The notes: a model not told the origin generated them from the letters alone. Counted from the stretch's first letter, positions 8,766 to 17,160 are shown. The stretch is 42,000 bases of DNA from Balneolaceae bacterium UBA1514 (GCA_002323515.1 DCQQ01000002.1:79655-121654); one strand, 5' to 3'. Program-made: numbers and translations.

Positions 8766-10180
8766 GCGCATTCCTACCTGAAACTATTTTGAACTGGCTA
8801 CCAGACGCTATTCAATTATTCTATTTGGTGGCTACTGGCTTCTTTATCCGTGGGGTAAAACTTCTAAATTCACCTGGGACGGCACGCAAGGGAAACCAAT
8901 TTGCCGCTATCGGGATGCTGATCGGTGTCCTCGTCACCTTGTTTGACCAAGACATTGTTGAATTCGAGTTGATTATTGGTGGAATCATAATTGGCGGTCT
9001 TATAGGTCTATTATTTGCTAAAAAAGTGCAAATGACCGCTATGCCGGAGTTAGTAGCGGTATTTAATGGCTTCGGTGGCTCTGCTTCGGCCCTTGTGGCT
9101 TGGGGTGAGTTGGCCCGAAACCCTGATATCTTAAGCTTTGATACGACTGGCTTGGTCTCTATAGGGCTTAGCGTATTTATCGGAGCACTGACCTTTACTG
9201 GTAGTTTTATTGCCTTTGGTAAATTAAGCGGCTTCATTTCTGGAAATGCGATTACCTTCCCTGGTTTAAATGTCATTAATATTGGAGCTATGATTGCCAC
9301 CTTAGGACTCATAGGATATTTTGCCTACGATCCTACCAATCCTACTTTATTTTGGGTAATTTTAGGCATATCTCTACTCATTGGGGTAACCTCCGTAATC
9401 CCAATAGGTGGAGCCGATATGCCGGTGGTAATCTCCTTACTCAATTCCTATTCTGGTGTTGCGGCAGCGATGGCTGGATTTGTATTGCAGAATAACCTGT
9501 TGATTGTTTCAGGTGCATTGGTAGGAGCTGCTGGACTTATTCTAACCAACATTATGTGTAAAGCTATGAATCGTAGCCTGGTTAATGTGATTTTTGGTAG
9601 CTTTGGGGCCGCAGCTGGTGGACCTGGAACAAGTGGAGATGGCGACAAAACCGTTCGTGAAACCTCTGCAGAAGATTTAGCTATTCAAGTCGCCTACGCC
9701 TCTAAAGTGGTGATTGTTCCTGGCTATGGTCTTGCTGTAGCCCAAGCACAGCATATTGTCAAAGAAGTAGCTACTAAGCTTGAATCTCGAGGAGTTCAAG
9801 TCAAATATGGAATTCACCCTGTGGCAGGACGTATGCCCGGTCATATGAACGTGCTGTTGGCTGAGGCCGACGTTCCCTACGATCTTTTAAAAGATATGGA
9901 TGAAATAAATCCAGAGTTTACAAGTACCGACGTTGTACTCATTATAGGCGCAAATGATGTGGTAAATCCTCTGGCAAAGACAGATCCAACAGGACCTATT
10001 TATGGCATGCCCATTCTAAATGTAGATGAAGCTAAACGAACCATCGTGTTTAAACGATCCCTAAGTGTTGGTTATGCCGGTATCGATAATCCGCTTTTTT
10101 ACGCCGAAAAGAATCAAATGTTCTTTGGTGATGCTAAAAAAAGCTTACAAGCTCTTAATGAAGCGTTGAATGAGGTATAA
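8762..10180 (+). CDS. pntB: NAD(P) transhydrogenase subunit beta
   Basis: A 472-residue subunit holding the rest of the membrane channel (about eight or nine helices in residues 15-270) and the NADP(H)-binding domain III. The latter shows VIVPGYGLAVAQAQ near residue 318, HPVAGRMPGHMNVLLAEA, and GANDVVNP, all standard PntB signatures. The length is normal. It overlaps pntAB by 4 bases and the following FKBP gene by 11 bases, so all four genes should be on one transcript. The complex lies in the cytoplasmic membrane and supplies NADPH, which thioredoxin reductase encoded nearby would consume. Confidence 0.97.
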   Translation: MSAFLPETILNWLPDAIQLFYLVATGFFIRGVKLLNSPGTARKGNQFAAIGMLIGVLVTLFDQDIVEFELIIGGIIIGGLIGLLFAKKVQMTAMPELVAVFNGFGGSASALVAWGELARNPDILSFDTTGLVSIGLSVFIGALTFTGSFIAFGKLSGFISGNAITFPGLNVINIGAMIATLGLIGYFAYDPTNPTLFWVILGISLLIGVTSVIPIGGADMPVVISLLNSYSGVAAAMAGFVLQNNLLIVSGALVGAAGLILTNIMCKAMNRSLVNVIFGSFGAAAGGPGTSGDGDKTVRETSAEDLAIQVAYASKVVIVPGYGLAVAQAQHIVKEVATKLESRGVQVKYGIHPVAGRMPGHMNVLLAEADVPYDLLKDMDEINPEFTSTDVVLIIGANDVVNPLAKTDPTGPIYGMPILNVDEAKRTIVFKRSLSVGYAGIDNPLFYAEKNQMFFGDAKKSLQALNEALNEV

Positions 10181-10655
10181 GTACACCTTAATCGTCTGTA
10201 TAATCTCTATTTTATGGTTGGGTTGCTCCAAGGACGAATGTAATCTGGAACCTAATCTAGCGGTCAATCAAGAGCAGTTAGCCAAAGATATCGAGTCCAT
10301 CGATGCTTATTTAGCATCAAATGACATAGAAGCACAGACACATCCTTCTGGTTTACGCTATGTAATAAAGCGTAGCGGTGAAGGCGATCGCCCCAATTAC
10401 TGTTCTAATGTTTCGGTAAGCTACGAAGGTAAAACATTGAATGGGAATATATTCGACAGTCGCTCTACCCCAATAAATTTTCCTTTAGAAAATTTAATTA
10501 CGGGTTGGCAGATTGGAATCCCTCTTGTAAAAGAAGGCGGACGCATCACCCTGTATATCCCTTCCGTTTATGCTTACGGAGCAAACGGCATAAGTTTTGA
10601 TATTCCTCCAAATACCTCCTTAGAGTTTGAAATCCTGCTTTTTCAAACCAATTAA
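10170..10655 (+). CDS. FKBP-type peptidyl-prolyl isomerase lipoprotein
   Basis: A 161-residue lipoprotein: signal peptide ending in LWLGCS with lipidated Cys19. After a helical linker (residues 30-55) comes a single FKBP domain (about 60-160) with SGLRYVI, VSVSYEGKTLNG, FDSR, the helix LITGWQIGIPLVKEGG, LYIPSVYAYG and the closing strand SLEFEILLF. The family catalyses cis-trans isomerisation of proline bonds in envelope proteins. Its ATG (10170) lies inside the end of pntB. The link with transhydrogenase is not a known functional pair; it may simply use the operon. Confidence 0.92.
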   Translation: MRYKYTLIVCIISILWLGCSKDECNLEPNLAVNQEQLAKDIESIDAYLASNDIEAQTHPSGLRYVIKRSGEGDRPNYCSNVSVSYEGKTLNGNIFDSRSTPINFPLENLITGWQIGIPLVKEGGRITLYIPSVYAYGANGISFDIPPNTSLEFEILLFQTN

Positions 10656-10802
10656 TTGGTTGCTTTGACTGATAAATATCTCGTGAAAGTCTGATAAAAA
10701 CCTGACAAAAGTATTAGGAATAATCGCTTAAAAAAATTCTAGGGAACGATTAAGCCTTAGTTGTGCATTTAGTTAAGTAGATAGTGATATGTTAATTCCG
10801 TT

Positions 10803-10963
10803 GGAAAAAAGGTAAGTAGTTTTTTCCACCACAGTATCTTAATCGTTATTGCAGCCATTGGCTGTGGTCAGTTAGTTGCACGCTTTGCTAGTTTGCTCTG
10901 ACTGACATACCTCCTATTATTTGGTTAGTACCCTTCAACCCTGAAAAGTTGAAGGGTTTTTTT
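10803..10963 (+). ncRNA. Possible structured RNA made of successive hairpins (hypothesis)
   Basis: The 306-base gap 10656-10961 has no reading frame worth calling. Its right half is rich in inverted repeats in a row: GGAAAAAA/TTTTTTCC (10803-10810 with 10820-10827), CCACAG/CTGTGG (10829-10834 with 10862-10867), a competing CAGCC/GGCTG hairpin (10852-10856 with 10860-10864), and GTCAGTTA/TGACTGAC (10867-10874 with 10899-10906, one G-U), ending in a strong terminator (10930-10963). Two mutually exclusive pairings hint at a switch or at chance. It could be a small RNA or only the 3' untranslated region of the pnt operon. I could not match it to 6S, tmRNA or SRP RNA. The left part (10656-10802) shows only a TAATCG/CGATTA pair (10721-10726 with 10747-10752). 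Confidence 0.3.
10930..10963 (+). terminator. Rho-independent terminator
   Basis: ACCCTTCAAC (10930-10939) pairs perfectly with GTTGAAGGGT (10948-10957) around an 8-base loop, and a run of seven T follows (10957-10963). The T run is on the plus strand only, so it ends plus-strand transcripts (pnt operon or the possible RNA). Its last bases touch the stop codon of the convergent MFS gene. Confidence 0.88.
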
Positions 10964-12251
10964 ACACTACATCCTGCTCGTAATGCTTTCGTGCCAAATA
11001 AAATGCCGCCGCAGATCCAATTCCACATATTAAATAGATCGTCCATACCGCTGAAGCAACCGCCGTTGCACCTTGAAAGATTTCATCACTTAGCCACCCA
11101 GCAAATGGTGGTCCCACACCAAAACCGACAACACTAACAACAAATAAATATAACGCCCCCACTAGACCACGCTGATCATCGCGTGCAAAGAATTGAATGG
11201 TTGCAGCAGCTACTCCATTGTAAGATGATGCGATGATATTTCCGATTCCTATCGCCCAAAATGCAAGCATAGGATGTTCACTATGCAGCCCTACCCATAA
11301 AAAGGGTAGTGATACTAAGCCAGAAATCCAGCCCCATGCTAAGCGATTTCTAGGACCGTAATGTTTTGCCCATCGATCCGATATCCACCCAGCACCATTT
11401 ACTGCTACTGTTGTAGCGACTAAAAACCAACCGTAGCTGGGTATCAAATCCACCCTATCAAAACTTTGGGTGAATATACTACCAATAAAGGCCAATATGG
11501 TATACCCACTCATTGCTAGCAATCCAAAACCCAACAGATGATATCGTAACGCAGGTTTTGACAGCAGGCCGCGTAATTGATTCCAAACAGATTTTTCACT
11601 CACAAACGAATCGGCTGAGTTACCCTGCTTTATACTATCCTCTCCAGAACCTTGGTATGAGATCCGACTTGGTTCGATTAAACCAACGATGGATAATCCA
11701 ACTAGTAAAAACCCGGATGCTCCTAGCAGCTGTAATGAAATACGCCAATCATACGCTTGCGCTACCGAACCACCCACCAAGAACGACAGGCCCACTCCTA
11801 TAAAAATAGCTGAGGCATAAGCAGAGAATACCGTTGCTCGCCGCTCTTGAGGAAAGACATCGGCTAATAACGAATACACCGCTGGACTTAATGCTGCCTG
11901 GCTAAGCCCTAATGCCATACGCATGGCAATAAGAAAACCTAAAGAGGATGCCCAGCCACTAGCTAGAGTAGCAAAGCTCCATACCGTGGCACCTATTAAT
12001 ATAATTCGAACTCGAGATGTTTTGTCGGCCAAACGTCCCATTACCAATCCCATTATAGCATAGATCCAGCTAAAACTAGGCCCATATAACCATCCCAAAT
12101 CGGTAAAACTAAGTCCTAAATCCAGCCGAATGGATTCTCCAAGTACCGCAATAATTTGACGATCCATAAAGCTATTCACATATAGCATCATGAGTAGAAC
12201 TAAACTCAGATAACGAGTAAAGCTAGTCATGTTTAGCTTAGGGGTCGTCAT
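10962..12251 (-). CDS. MFS transporter (Spinster-like)
   Basis: A 429-residue major facilitator with twelve predicted hydrophobic helices. The first helix ends in VNSFMDRQIIAVLGESI, the N-x-x-D-R pattern of Spinster-type carriers, and the loop between helices 2 and 3 holds GRLADKTSRVR, the MFS motif A. SLLADVFPQERRATVFSAYAS follows helix 4. A charged central loop (about residues 200-225) divides two six-helix bundles. Substrates of this subfamily include lipids, sugars and organic anions, so none can be assigned. It is followed on the same strand by nothing and preceded by the HxlR gene, 57 bases away; the two may share a transcript. Confidence 0.9.
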   Translation of the reverse strand: MTTPKLNMTSFTRYLSLVLLMMLYVNSFMDRQIIAVLGESIRLDLGLSFTDLGWLYGPSFSWIYAIMGLVMGRLADKTSRVRIILIGATVWSFATLASGWASSLGFLIAMRMALGLSQAALSPAVYSLLADVFPQERRATVFSAYASAIFIGVGLSFLVGGSVAQAYDWRISLQLLGASGFLLVGLSIVGLIEPSRISYQGSGEDSIKQGNSADSFVSEKSVWNQLRGLLSKPALRYHLLGFGLLAMSGYTILAFIGSIFTQSFDRVDLIPSYGWFLVATTVAVNGAGWISDRWAKHYGPRNRLAWGWISGLVSLPFLWVGLHSEHPMLAFWAIGIGNIIASSYNGVAAATIQFFARDDQRGLVGALYLFVVSVVGFGVGPPFAGWLSDEIFQGATAVASAVWTIYLICGIGSAAAFYLARKHYEQDVV

Positions 12252-12308
12252 AGTAGAAAGCTTATTGGTATCCGCCCATAAATATAGTTACAACAATGAG
12301 CCTTTAAT

Positions 12309-12761
12309 CTAATACTCATCCGACAACACAGAGCTTACAGAGGCTTTATACCGTTCTTTAATGTAGTCTATAGCTTCCTCACGTGGAAGTTTCGATATGG
12401 TTGGTTGATCAAATGAGATCATATCAGTATTATCATCCCTTAAATAGGTATCACCCCAAGCCATTAAATCATATACTATTGCGCTAATAGATAAACCCTT
12501 TTCAGTAAGATGATAAATATTCACCTTTTTATTGTTGGGCGGATGAGTTTTTATGATCAGATCCAAGCTCAACATGTTCTTTAGACGAGAAGAGAGAATA
12601 TTTGGGGCGATTCCCTCTTCTGATTCTGAGATATCCTTAAAGGTGTGGCAATATTGAATCAGCATGAGTTTAATAATGACCAAGGTCCATCGATCTCCCA
12701 CAATATCTACTGCAGAGGTGAGAGGACAGTTACATCTAAATAAATGCTTATTGGTTTCCAT
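12309..12761 (-). CDS. HxlR-family winged-helix regulator
   Basis: A 150-residue DNA-binding regulator. The typical HxlR start is clear: CNCPLTSAVDIVGDRWTLVII, with Cys10 and Cys12 at the place where redox-sensing members carry their reactive cysteine. The winged helix continues with FKDISESEEGIAPNILSSRLK and the wing LIIKTHPPNNKKVNIYHLT. HxlR proteins act as dimers and commonly control a divergent oxidoreductase gene in response to electrophiles or oxidants. Here the divergent neighbour is an SDR reductase, and a perfect palindrome lies between them, so that regulation is the likely arrangement (inference). Confidence 0.93.
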   Translation of the reverse strand: METNKHLFRCNCPLTSAVDIVGDRWTLVIIKLMLIQYCHTFKDISESEEGIAPNILSSRLKNMLSLDLIIKTHPPNNKKVNIYHLTEKGLSISAIVYDLMAWGDTYLRDDNTDMISFDQPTISKLPREEAIDYIKERYKASVSSVLSDEY

Positions 12762-12805
12762 ATTTTCAATGACGCTCCATTTATTAAAATAAAACTTAAA
12801 CTTGT

Positions 12806-12822
12806 GAATTAATAGTTAATTC
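12806..12822. promoter_or_regulatory. Palindrome in the HxlR / SDR reductase divergent gap, probable operator
   Basis: GAATTAATAGTTAATTC: two perfect 7-base arms GAATTAA and TTAATTC around a 3-base spacer. It sits in the 117-base gap between the divergent starts, 45 bases before the regulator's start codon and 56 bases before the reductase's. Size and symmetry suit a winged-helix dimer. Confidence 0.55.
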
Positions 12823-12878
12823 CTGAATTACTCCCAAGAAACACACACGAACACATCAACTAACTCACTATCAAAATT

Positions 12879-13901
12879 ATGTCTGAAAAAGTACTTTTAA
12901 CTGGAATATCTGGATATATCGGGCTGCATTGTGCTAAACAACTGCTAAAAAATGGTTACAGCGTTGTTGGTTCTGTTCGATCACACTCAAAAGAAGCAGA
13001 AGTGCTGCGCAGTTTAACCAACGCTGGACTAGATACCGAAAATCTTGGCTTTGTGGAATTGGACCTTACTAAAGATGATGGTTGGGATCAAGCGTTAAAT
13101 AGATGCGATTATCTAATGCATACCGCCTCTCCTTTCCCAATAGCAAATCCAAAATATGAAAGTGAAGTCATTGAACCAGCTGTCGATGGTACCTTACGTG
13201 CGCTAAGAGCAGCAAAAAATAATGGTATAAAACGGGTAGTGTTAACCAGTTCGACTGTTGCCATTATGGGTGGGAAAAAACAGGGGACAATAACACCTGA
13301 ACAATGGACCAATTTGCAGGCAAAGAATCTTAGTGCCTATACAAAAAGTAAAACCTTAGCCGAACAAGCTGCTTGGGACTTTATCAAAGATAACGAAGTA
13401 GATAAAGTACCTGAACTCGTAAGTATTAATCCTGGTGGCGTTTTTGGGCCGGCCATTGGGGAAAACCTGTCAGGTGCATCCATGAGTATGGCCTCTCAAA
13501 TGCTTCAAGGGAAAGTACCAATGGTACCGAATGTTGCCTTTCCTATGGTGGATGTTCGTGATGTAGCCAAACTACATGTGGCTGCGTTAAAGGAGGAAGA
13601 AGCAGCCAATCAGCGATTCATTGCAACTGAAACCAATCCAAGAAGTCTGCAAGAAATGGGAGAAATATTAAACATGTTAGGTTATACCGGCCCTAGTACT
13701 AGAGTTGCTCCCAATATAATGTTGAAATTTTTATCATTCTTTGACCGTGAAGCCGCGGGAATGGTAGGCTATTTAGGCATGAGAGTATCCGCTGACAATT
13801 CTAAGACCAAAGAAGTCTTCAATTGGGAACCGATTCCATTTGAGCAAACACTCAAAGATACAGCTGCCTTTATAGAAGGGCTAATAACGGTGAAAAAATA
13901 G
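12879..13901 (+). CDS. Extended SDR reductase (dihydroflavonol-4-reductase / aldehyde reductase type)
   Basis: A 340-residue NAD(P)H-dependent reductase. Seen: the extended-SDR dinucleotide motif TGISGYIG at 8-15, a conserved HTASPF near 81-86, the catalytic Ser pair VLTSST near 121-126, and Tyr154 and Lys158 in the YxxxK pattern (AYTKSK). The phrase INPGGVFGP and the region around VDVRDVAKLHVAAL also fit the dihydroflavonol reductase-like branch, which reduces aldehydes and ketones such as methylglyoxal or other carbonyls. It is divergent from an HxlR regulator and precedes nth by 24 bases on the same strand. The actual substrate is unknown. Confidence 0.9.
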   Translation: MSEKVLLTGISGYIGLHCAKQLLKNGYSVVGSVRSHSKEAEVLRSLTNAGLDTENLGFVELDLTKDDGWDQALNRCDYLMHTASPFPIANPKYESEVIEPAVDGTLRALRAAKNNGIKRVVLTSSTVAIMGGKKQGTITPEQWTNLQAKNLSAYTKSKTLAEQAAWDFIKDNEVDKVPELVSINPGGVFGPAIGENLSGASMSMASQMLQGKVPMVPNVAFPMVDVRDVAKLHVAALKEEEAANQRFIATETNPRSLQEMGEILNMLGYTGPSTRVAPNIMLKFLSFFDREAAGMVGYLGMRVSADNSKTKEVFNWEPIPFEQTLKDTAAFIEGLITVKK

Positions 13902-13925
13902 CTCAGGATTCTTTATTTTGAGCGC

Positions 13926-14627
13926 ATGAAAGATACATCTACCAGAAAAGGCCCTAAGCTACCTCGGAAATCGAAGAAGCAAAAAGAGCGAGCTACTGAA
14001 ATCATTCGAATTCTCTACTCCAAATACCCCAATCCACATTGCGAACTAGACCATAGGAATGCATTTGAGTTGTTAATGGCTACCATTTTAAGCGCACAGT
14101 GCACCGATGTGCGAGTGAATATGGTTACCCCGGCTCTGTTTGAAAGTTACCCCACTGCAGAACTCATGGCGCAGGCTCCATTAGAAGAGCTAGAAAAACT
14201 GGTTAAAACGACTGGCTTTTACCGGAATAAAGCAAAGTCTTTGAAAGAAGCCTCCCAACGAATTGTCTCCGACTTTAATGGGGAGGTACCACAAAACATG
14301 GATGACTTACTGAGCCTTCGAGGTGCTGCCCGAAAAACAGCCAATGTAGTACTGGGTAATGCTTTCAACATTAATGCTGGAGTCGTGGTAGATACGCATG
14401 TTAAACGGTTTTCGTACCGATTTGGGCTTACCAGAGAAAAGAATAACACGGATAAAATTGAGCGTGATCTCATGGCCTTATTCCCTCAGGAAAGCTGGAC
14501 CGATTTATCTCATTTAATGATTCATCATGGCCGTGGACCATGTAAAGCCCGTTTCTCTAAAGCACCTGAGGACGATTTATGCCAGCAATACTCACGTTAC
14601 TGCCCCTGTCATAAAATGCGTGAATAA
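13926..14627 (+). CDS. nth: Endonuclease III (base-excision DNA glycosylase/AP lyase) with atypical C-terminal cysteines
   Basis: A 233-residue enzyme that removes oxidised pyrimidines and nicks abasic sites. The body is typical: FELLMATILSAQCTDVRVN, the helix-hairpin-helix LRGAARKTANVVL with catalytic Lys137, and VDTHVKR with catalytic Asp156, then HHGRGPC. The usual [4Fe-4S] spacing after this point is C-x6-C-x2-C-x5-C. Here the cysteines are 206, 219, 226 and 228, so the canonical positions 213, 216 and 222 are empty. The N-terminal 20 residues are basic. No simple frameshift in the last 80 bases restores the pattern. The enzyme may lack the cluster or bind it differently. It follows the reductase gene closely. 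Confidence 0.92.
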   Translation: MKDTSTRKGPKLPRKSKKQKERATEIIRILYSKYPNPHCELDHRNAFELLMATILSAQCTDVRVNMVTPALFESYPTAELMAQAPLEELEKLVKTTGFYRNKAKSLKEASQRIVSDFNGEVPQNMDDLLSLRGAARKTANVVLGNAFNINAGVVVDTHVKRFSYRFGLTREKNNTDKIERDLMALFPQESWTDLSHLMIHHGRGPCKARFSKAPEDDLCQQYSRYCPCHKMRE

Positions 14628-14679
14628 AGATAAGCCAATTCAAGCACTACTGTTCTAAATATTTCTCAGTTCAGATTAA

Positions 14680-15762
14680 CTACAAATATTTTGCTAAAAG
14701 TGAGTGAAAATGATGGACTCCTTTTTCCCGTGTAGGTGAAAATCTACCTCTTTCATAAAATTTAGATTGTAAACCCAAATGAACTCCTTCAACCACAAAT
14801 TCATCTTCCCTCTCTACCTTATCCAATAGAGCTCCTGCACCAGAGTCTAATTTACTTTCGTCATATACATAGGTAATAAAAGAAACCTTAGTTTTATCTT
14901 TGTTCATTGGCTTAACAATGTTGATTGATAAGCCCCACGGATAAAAATTGAACATCATATTTGGAAAAATCCAGTAATAATATGCCGCTACATTTTTTCC
15001 ATAATCAGGATGTCCGTTTGGTAAATCAAAAACTTCCTCAGCGCCTTTAGAATATCCAATTTGTAAATTAAAGTGCTCATACAACTCTGTTTTATATGTT
15101 CCATAATCTAAAACTGTATTCAAATCATCATGCACAAATGGAATATGGAATCCTTCTAAATAGTTATCACAGTATAAAGCCCAATGACAATTGATTAAAT
15201 AATCTTTATTTCTACTTACATCCAACTTAAATTCATTCAGTGGTAAAAAACCAACTCTTTCCTGCATTTTATTTATGACTTCCGAAAAGTCATAAAGTGG
15301 GTCTAGTGCAACGAAAAGATGTGTAGCCCAGTCACGCAAAGAGAACTGATGTAGATGATCACAAGGTCTTGGAAAATTTACGGCCTCTTCAAATTCAGGC
15401 ATACTCTTAAAAGAGCCATCTAGATTAAATTGACGACCATGATACATACATTTTAGGATTCTATTTTTTCCAGGATTATGGGCAATCAGGTTCCCTCTAT
15501 GAGTACAAACATTAGAAAAACAATGTATCTGATCCAGATTATTTCGGACTAATACCATTGGTTCCATTATAAAATTTTCAATATAAGTGAATGGGTGTAC
15601 GTGATTCGACAGAGGTACTAGTGTGTTTGAATCACCGACCCACTGCCATGTTTTCTCGAATATATTTTCTTTAATCCTATTAAAAACAGTTTCATCCCTA
15701 TAAAATTTAGCGGGTAGACTTTCTGCCATGGTAATATCTTGGTCAATATAAAATTTACTCAT
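14680..15762 (-). CDS. Rieske [2Fe-2S] non-heme iron oxygenase, alpha subunit
   Basis: A 360-residue oxygenase component. The Rieske centre is C86-T-H88 and C105-M-Y-H108 (CTHRG and CMYHGR). The mononuclear iron site is DNYLEGFHIPFVH at 199-211, giving His206 and His211. The residue that bridges the two centres is Glu203; most aromatic-ring dioxygenases have Asp, whereas Glu occurs in oxygenases acting on quaternary ammonium compounds (choline, glycine betaine, carnitine). So an N-alkyl substrate is possible, not proven. No ferredoxin or reductase partner is present in the window. The start overlaps the end of the APC permease gene by 8 bases, so permease and oxygenase are co-transcribed and coupled. 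The pair is AT-rich relative to nth. Confidence 0.92.
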   Translation of the reverse strand: MSKFYIDQDITMAESLPAKFYRDETVFNRIKENIFEKTWQWVGDSNTLVPLSNHVHPFTYIENFIMEPMVLVRNNLDQIHCFSNVCTHRGNLIAHNPGKNRILKCMYHGRQFNLDGSFKSMPEFEEAVNFPRPCDHLHQFSLRDWATHLFVALDPLYDFSEVINKMQERVGFLPLNEFKLDVSRNKDYLINCHWALYCDNYLEGFHIPFVHDDLNTVLDYGTYKTELYEHFNLQIGYSKGAEEVFDLPNGHPDYGKNVAAYYYWIFPNMMFNFYPWGLSINIVKPMNKDKTKVSFITYVYDESKLDSGAGALLDKVEREDEFVVEGVHLGLQSKFYERGRFSPTREKGVHHFHSLLAKYL

Positions 15763-16999
15763 TCAGTGTTTTGGTTTTTTCTTTGTTAAGTAAAAAATAT
15801 AATGGAATTCCTAAAATCAATAGAAATAATCCCCATAATATTACTTTAATACCACTTCCAAATATAACCCACACACAAAAAATTATAGCTAAGTATGATA
15901 TGATTTTTTCTTTTAGATGATCACCCTGCAATGATTTAATTAAAACTATCAAACTTATGGATGACAGCAGATACGGAGTTAGAACCGACAGAGTAGACAA
16001 GTTCATCATAAAAGTAAATGCTTGAACCAAACCGTCGGAAAAGTTTAACCCCATAACCAAGGAAGCTAAACTACTTGATAAAATGATTCCAATAATTGGT
16101 GAATCATTTTTATTTGTTTCACCAAACAATTTTGGGAATAAATTGTCATTTGCTGCAGCCATAGGTATCTGCCCTTGAATAAGTATCCACCCATTTAGAG
16201 CTCCTAATGTTGCTACAACCGCACCTCCTGCAACAATGTATTTTGCTAAATCACCCCAAAATAAAGCTGCTGCGTCTGCAAAAGGAGCGTTTGAATTCAC
16301 AAGGTCGCCTTGAGGTATAATTCCCATTATCACAACTGAACTTGTGATATAAATTACTATGGTAAAAAAAGTCCCTACAATTGTAGAATTTCTAATTGTT
16401 GTCTGGGCATTTTCAACTTTAGAACTCGTAATTGTGGCACTTTCCATACCTAAAAAAGCAAATAAAGTCGCTGTTGTTGTGATAGTAATTGAACTAAAAT
16501 CAGATTTTCCACTTAAATTAGGTACTTCAAAGTTACCCGACTCGATATAGAAGTAACCAAATATGGCAATTAAAAATATTGGCGTAACTTTTAATACAGT
16601 GGTAAAGATCTGCACGATAGCAACCGTTTTAAGTGGCTTTGAATTGATCCAAGTAAATAACCATATAACTCCTAAGCCTGTTACTATTGCATAAGTAGTA
16701 TCTTTCAGAAAAGGGAAAAACACTTCTAAATACCCTACTGAGGCAACTGCAATAGCAGCATTGGTACACCAAATAGATACCCAATATCCCCAGGCAACTA
16801 AGTATCCAGGAAAAAGACCTAATCCAAGTTTTGTATATGCATACGGACCCCCTGTAATATTGGGAGCTATTTTACCTAGACTTCCAAAAACTATTGCTAG
16901 TAGAATGGCACCTACAGATGCAAAAACCCACCCAACTAAACTTATACTACCATACAATGCTAATGTGGCTGGAAGTAAAAATATACCCGAACCAACCAT
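15755..16999 (-). CDS. APC-family amino acid / polyamine permease (N-terminus uncertain)
   Basis: A 414-residue membrane transporter of the basic amino acid / polyamine antiporter branch: GSGIFLLPATLA, the GGPYAYTKLGLG segment, and about twelve helices. The called ATG at 16997-16999 lies inside the first helix. The same frame continues upstream with clear homology, reading QKYIGFWSSTSLVVGN before that ATG (17000-17047), and is open to a TGA at 17078-17080, but contains no ATG, GTG or TTG. An ATG at 17064-17066 is one base out of frame. Either a one-base change has shifted the start, an unusual ATC start is used, or a shortened protein is made. It is the first gene of a pair with the Rieske oxygenase and probably imports its substrate. 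Confidence 0.85.
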   Translation of the reverse strand: MVGSGIFLLPATLALYGSISLVGWVFASVGAILLAIVFGSLGKIAPNITGGPYAYTKLGLGLFPGYLVAWGYWVSIWCTNAAIAVASVGYLEVFFPFLKDTTYAIVTGLGVIWLFTWINSKPLKTVAIVQIFTTVLKVTPIFLIAIFGYFYIESGNFEVPNLSGKSDFSSITITTTATLFAFLGMESATITSSKVENAQTTIRNSTIVGTFFTIVIYITSSVVIMGIIPQGDLVNSNAPFADAAALFWGDLAKYIVAGGAVVATLGALNGWILIQGQIPMAAANDNLFPKLFGETNKNDSPIIGIILSSSLASLVMGLNFSDGLVQAFTFMMNLSTLSVLTPYLLSSISLIVLIKSLQGDHLKEKIISYLAIIFCVWVIFGSGIKVILWGLFLLILGIPLYFLLNKEKTKTLNE

Positions 17000-17160
17000 G
17001 TTACCAACTACAAGAGAGGTACTAGACCAAAATCCGATATATTTTTGCTTAGAGATGATGATACATTTAGGTGGAGTTCAGTTTCAGATTATACAAATAA
17101 AGCTAAAGAACGAAATTAATATTTTAATACATAGAATAAATCAGATAAAAACTTTATAGT

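Noticed and set aside
8821..9312. Long antisense frame (163 codons) inside pntB
   Set aside because: It is a shadow of pntB and has no plausible domain; the hydrophobic composition mirrors the sense gene.
10803..10963. Match to 6S RNA, tmRNA, SRP RNA or RNase P RNA
   Set aside because: The conserved core sequences of these RNAs are not present; only hairpins are seen.
13901..13923. GCTCA/TGAGC stem between the reductase and nth genes
   Set aside because: Only five pairs with no T run and placed against the nth start; unlikely to terminate transcription.
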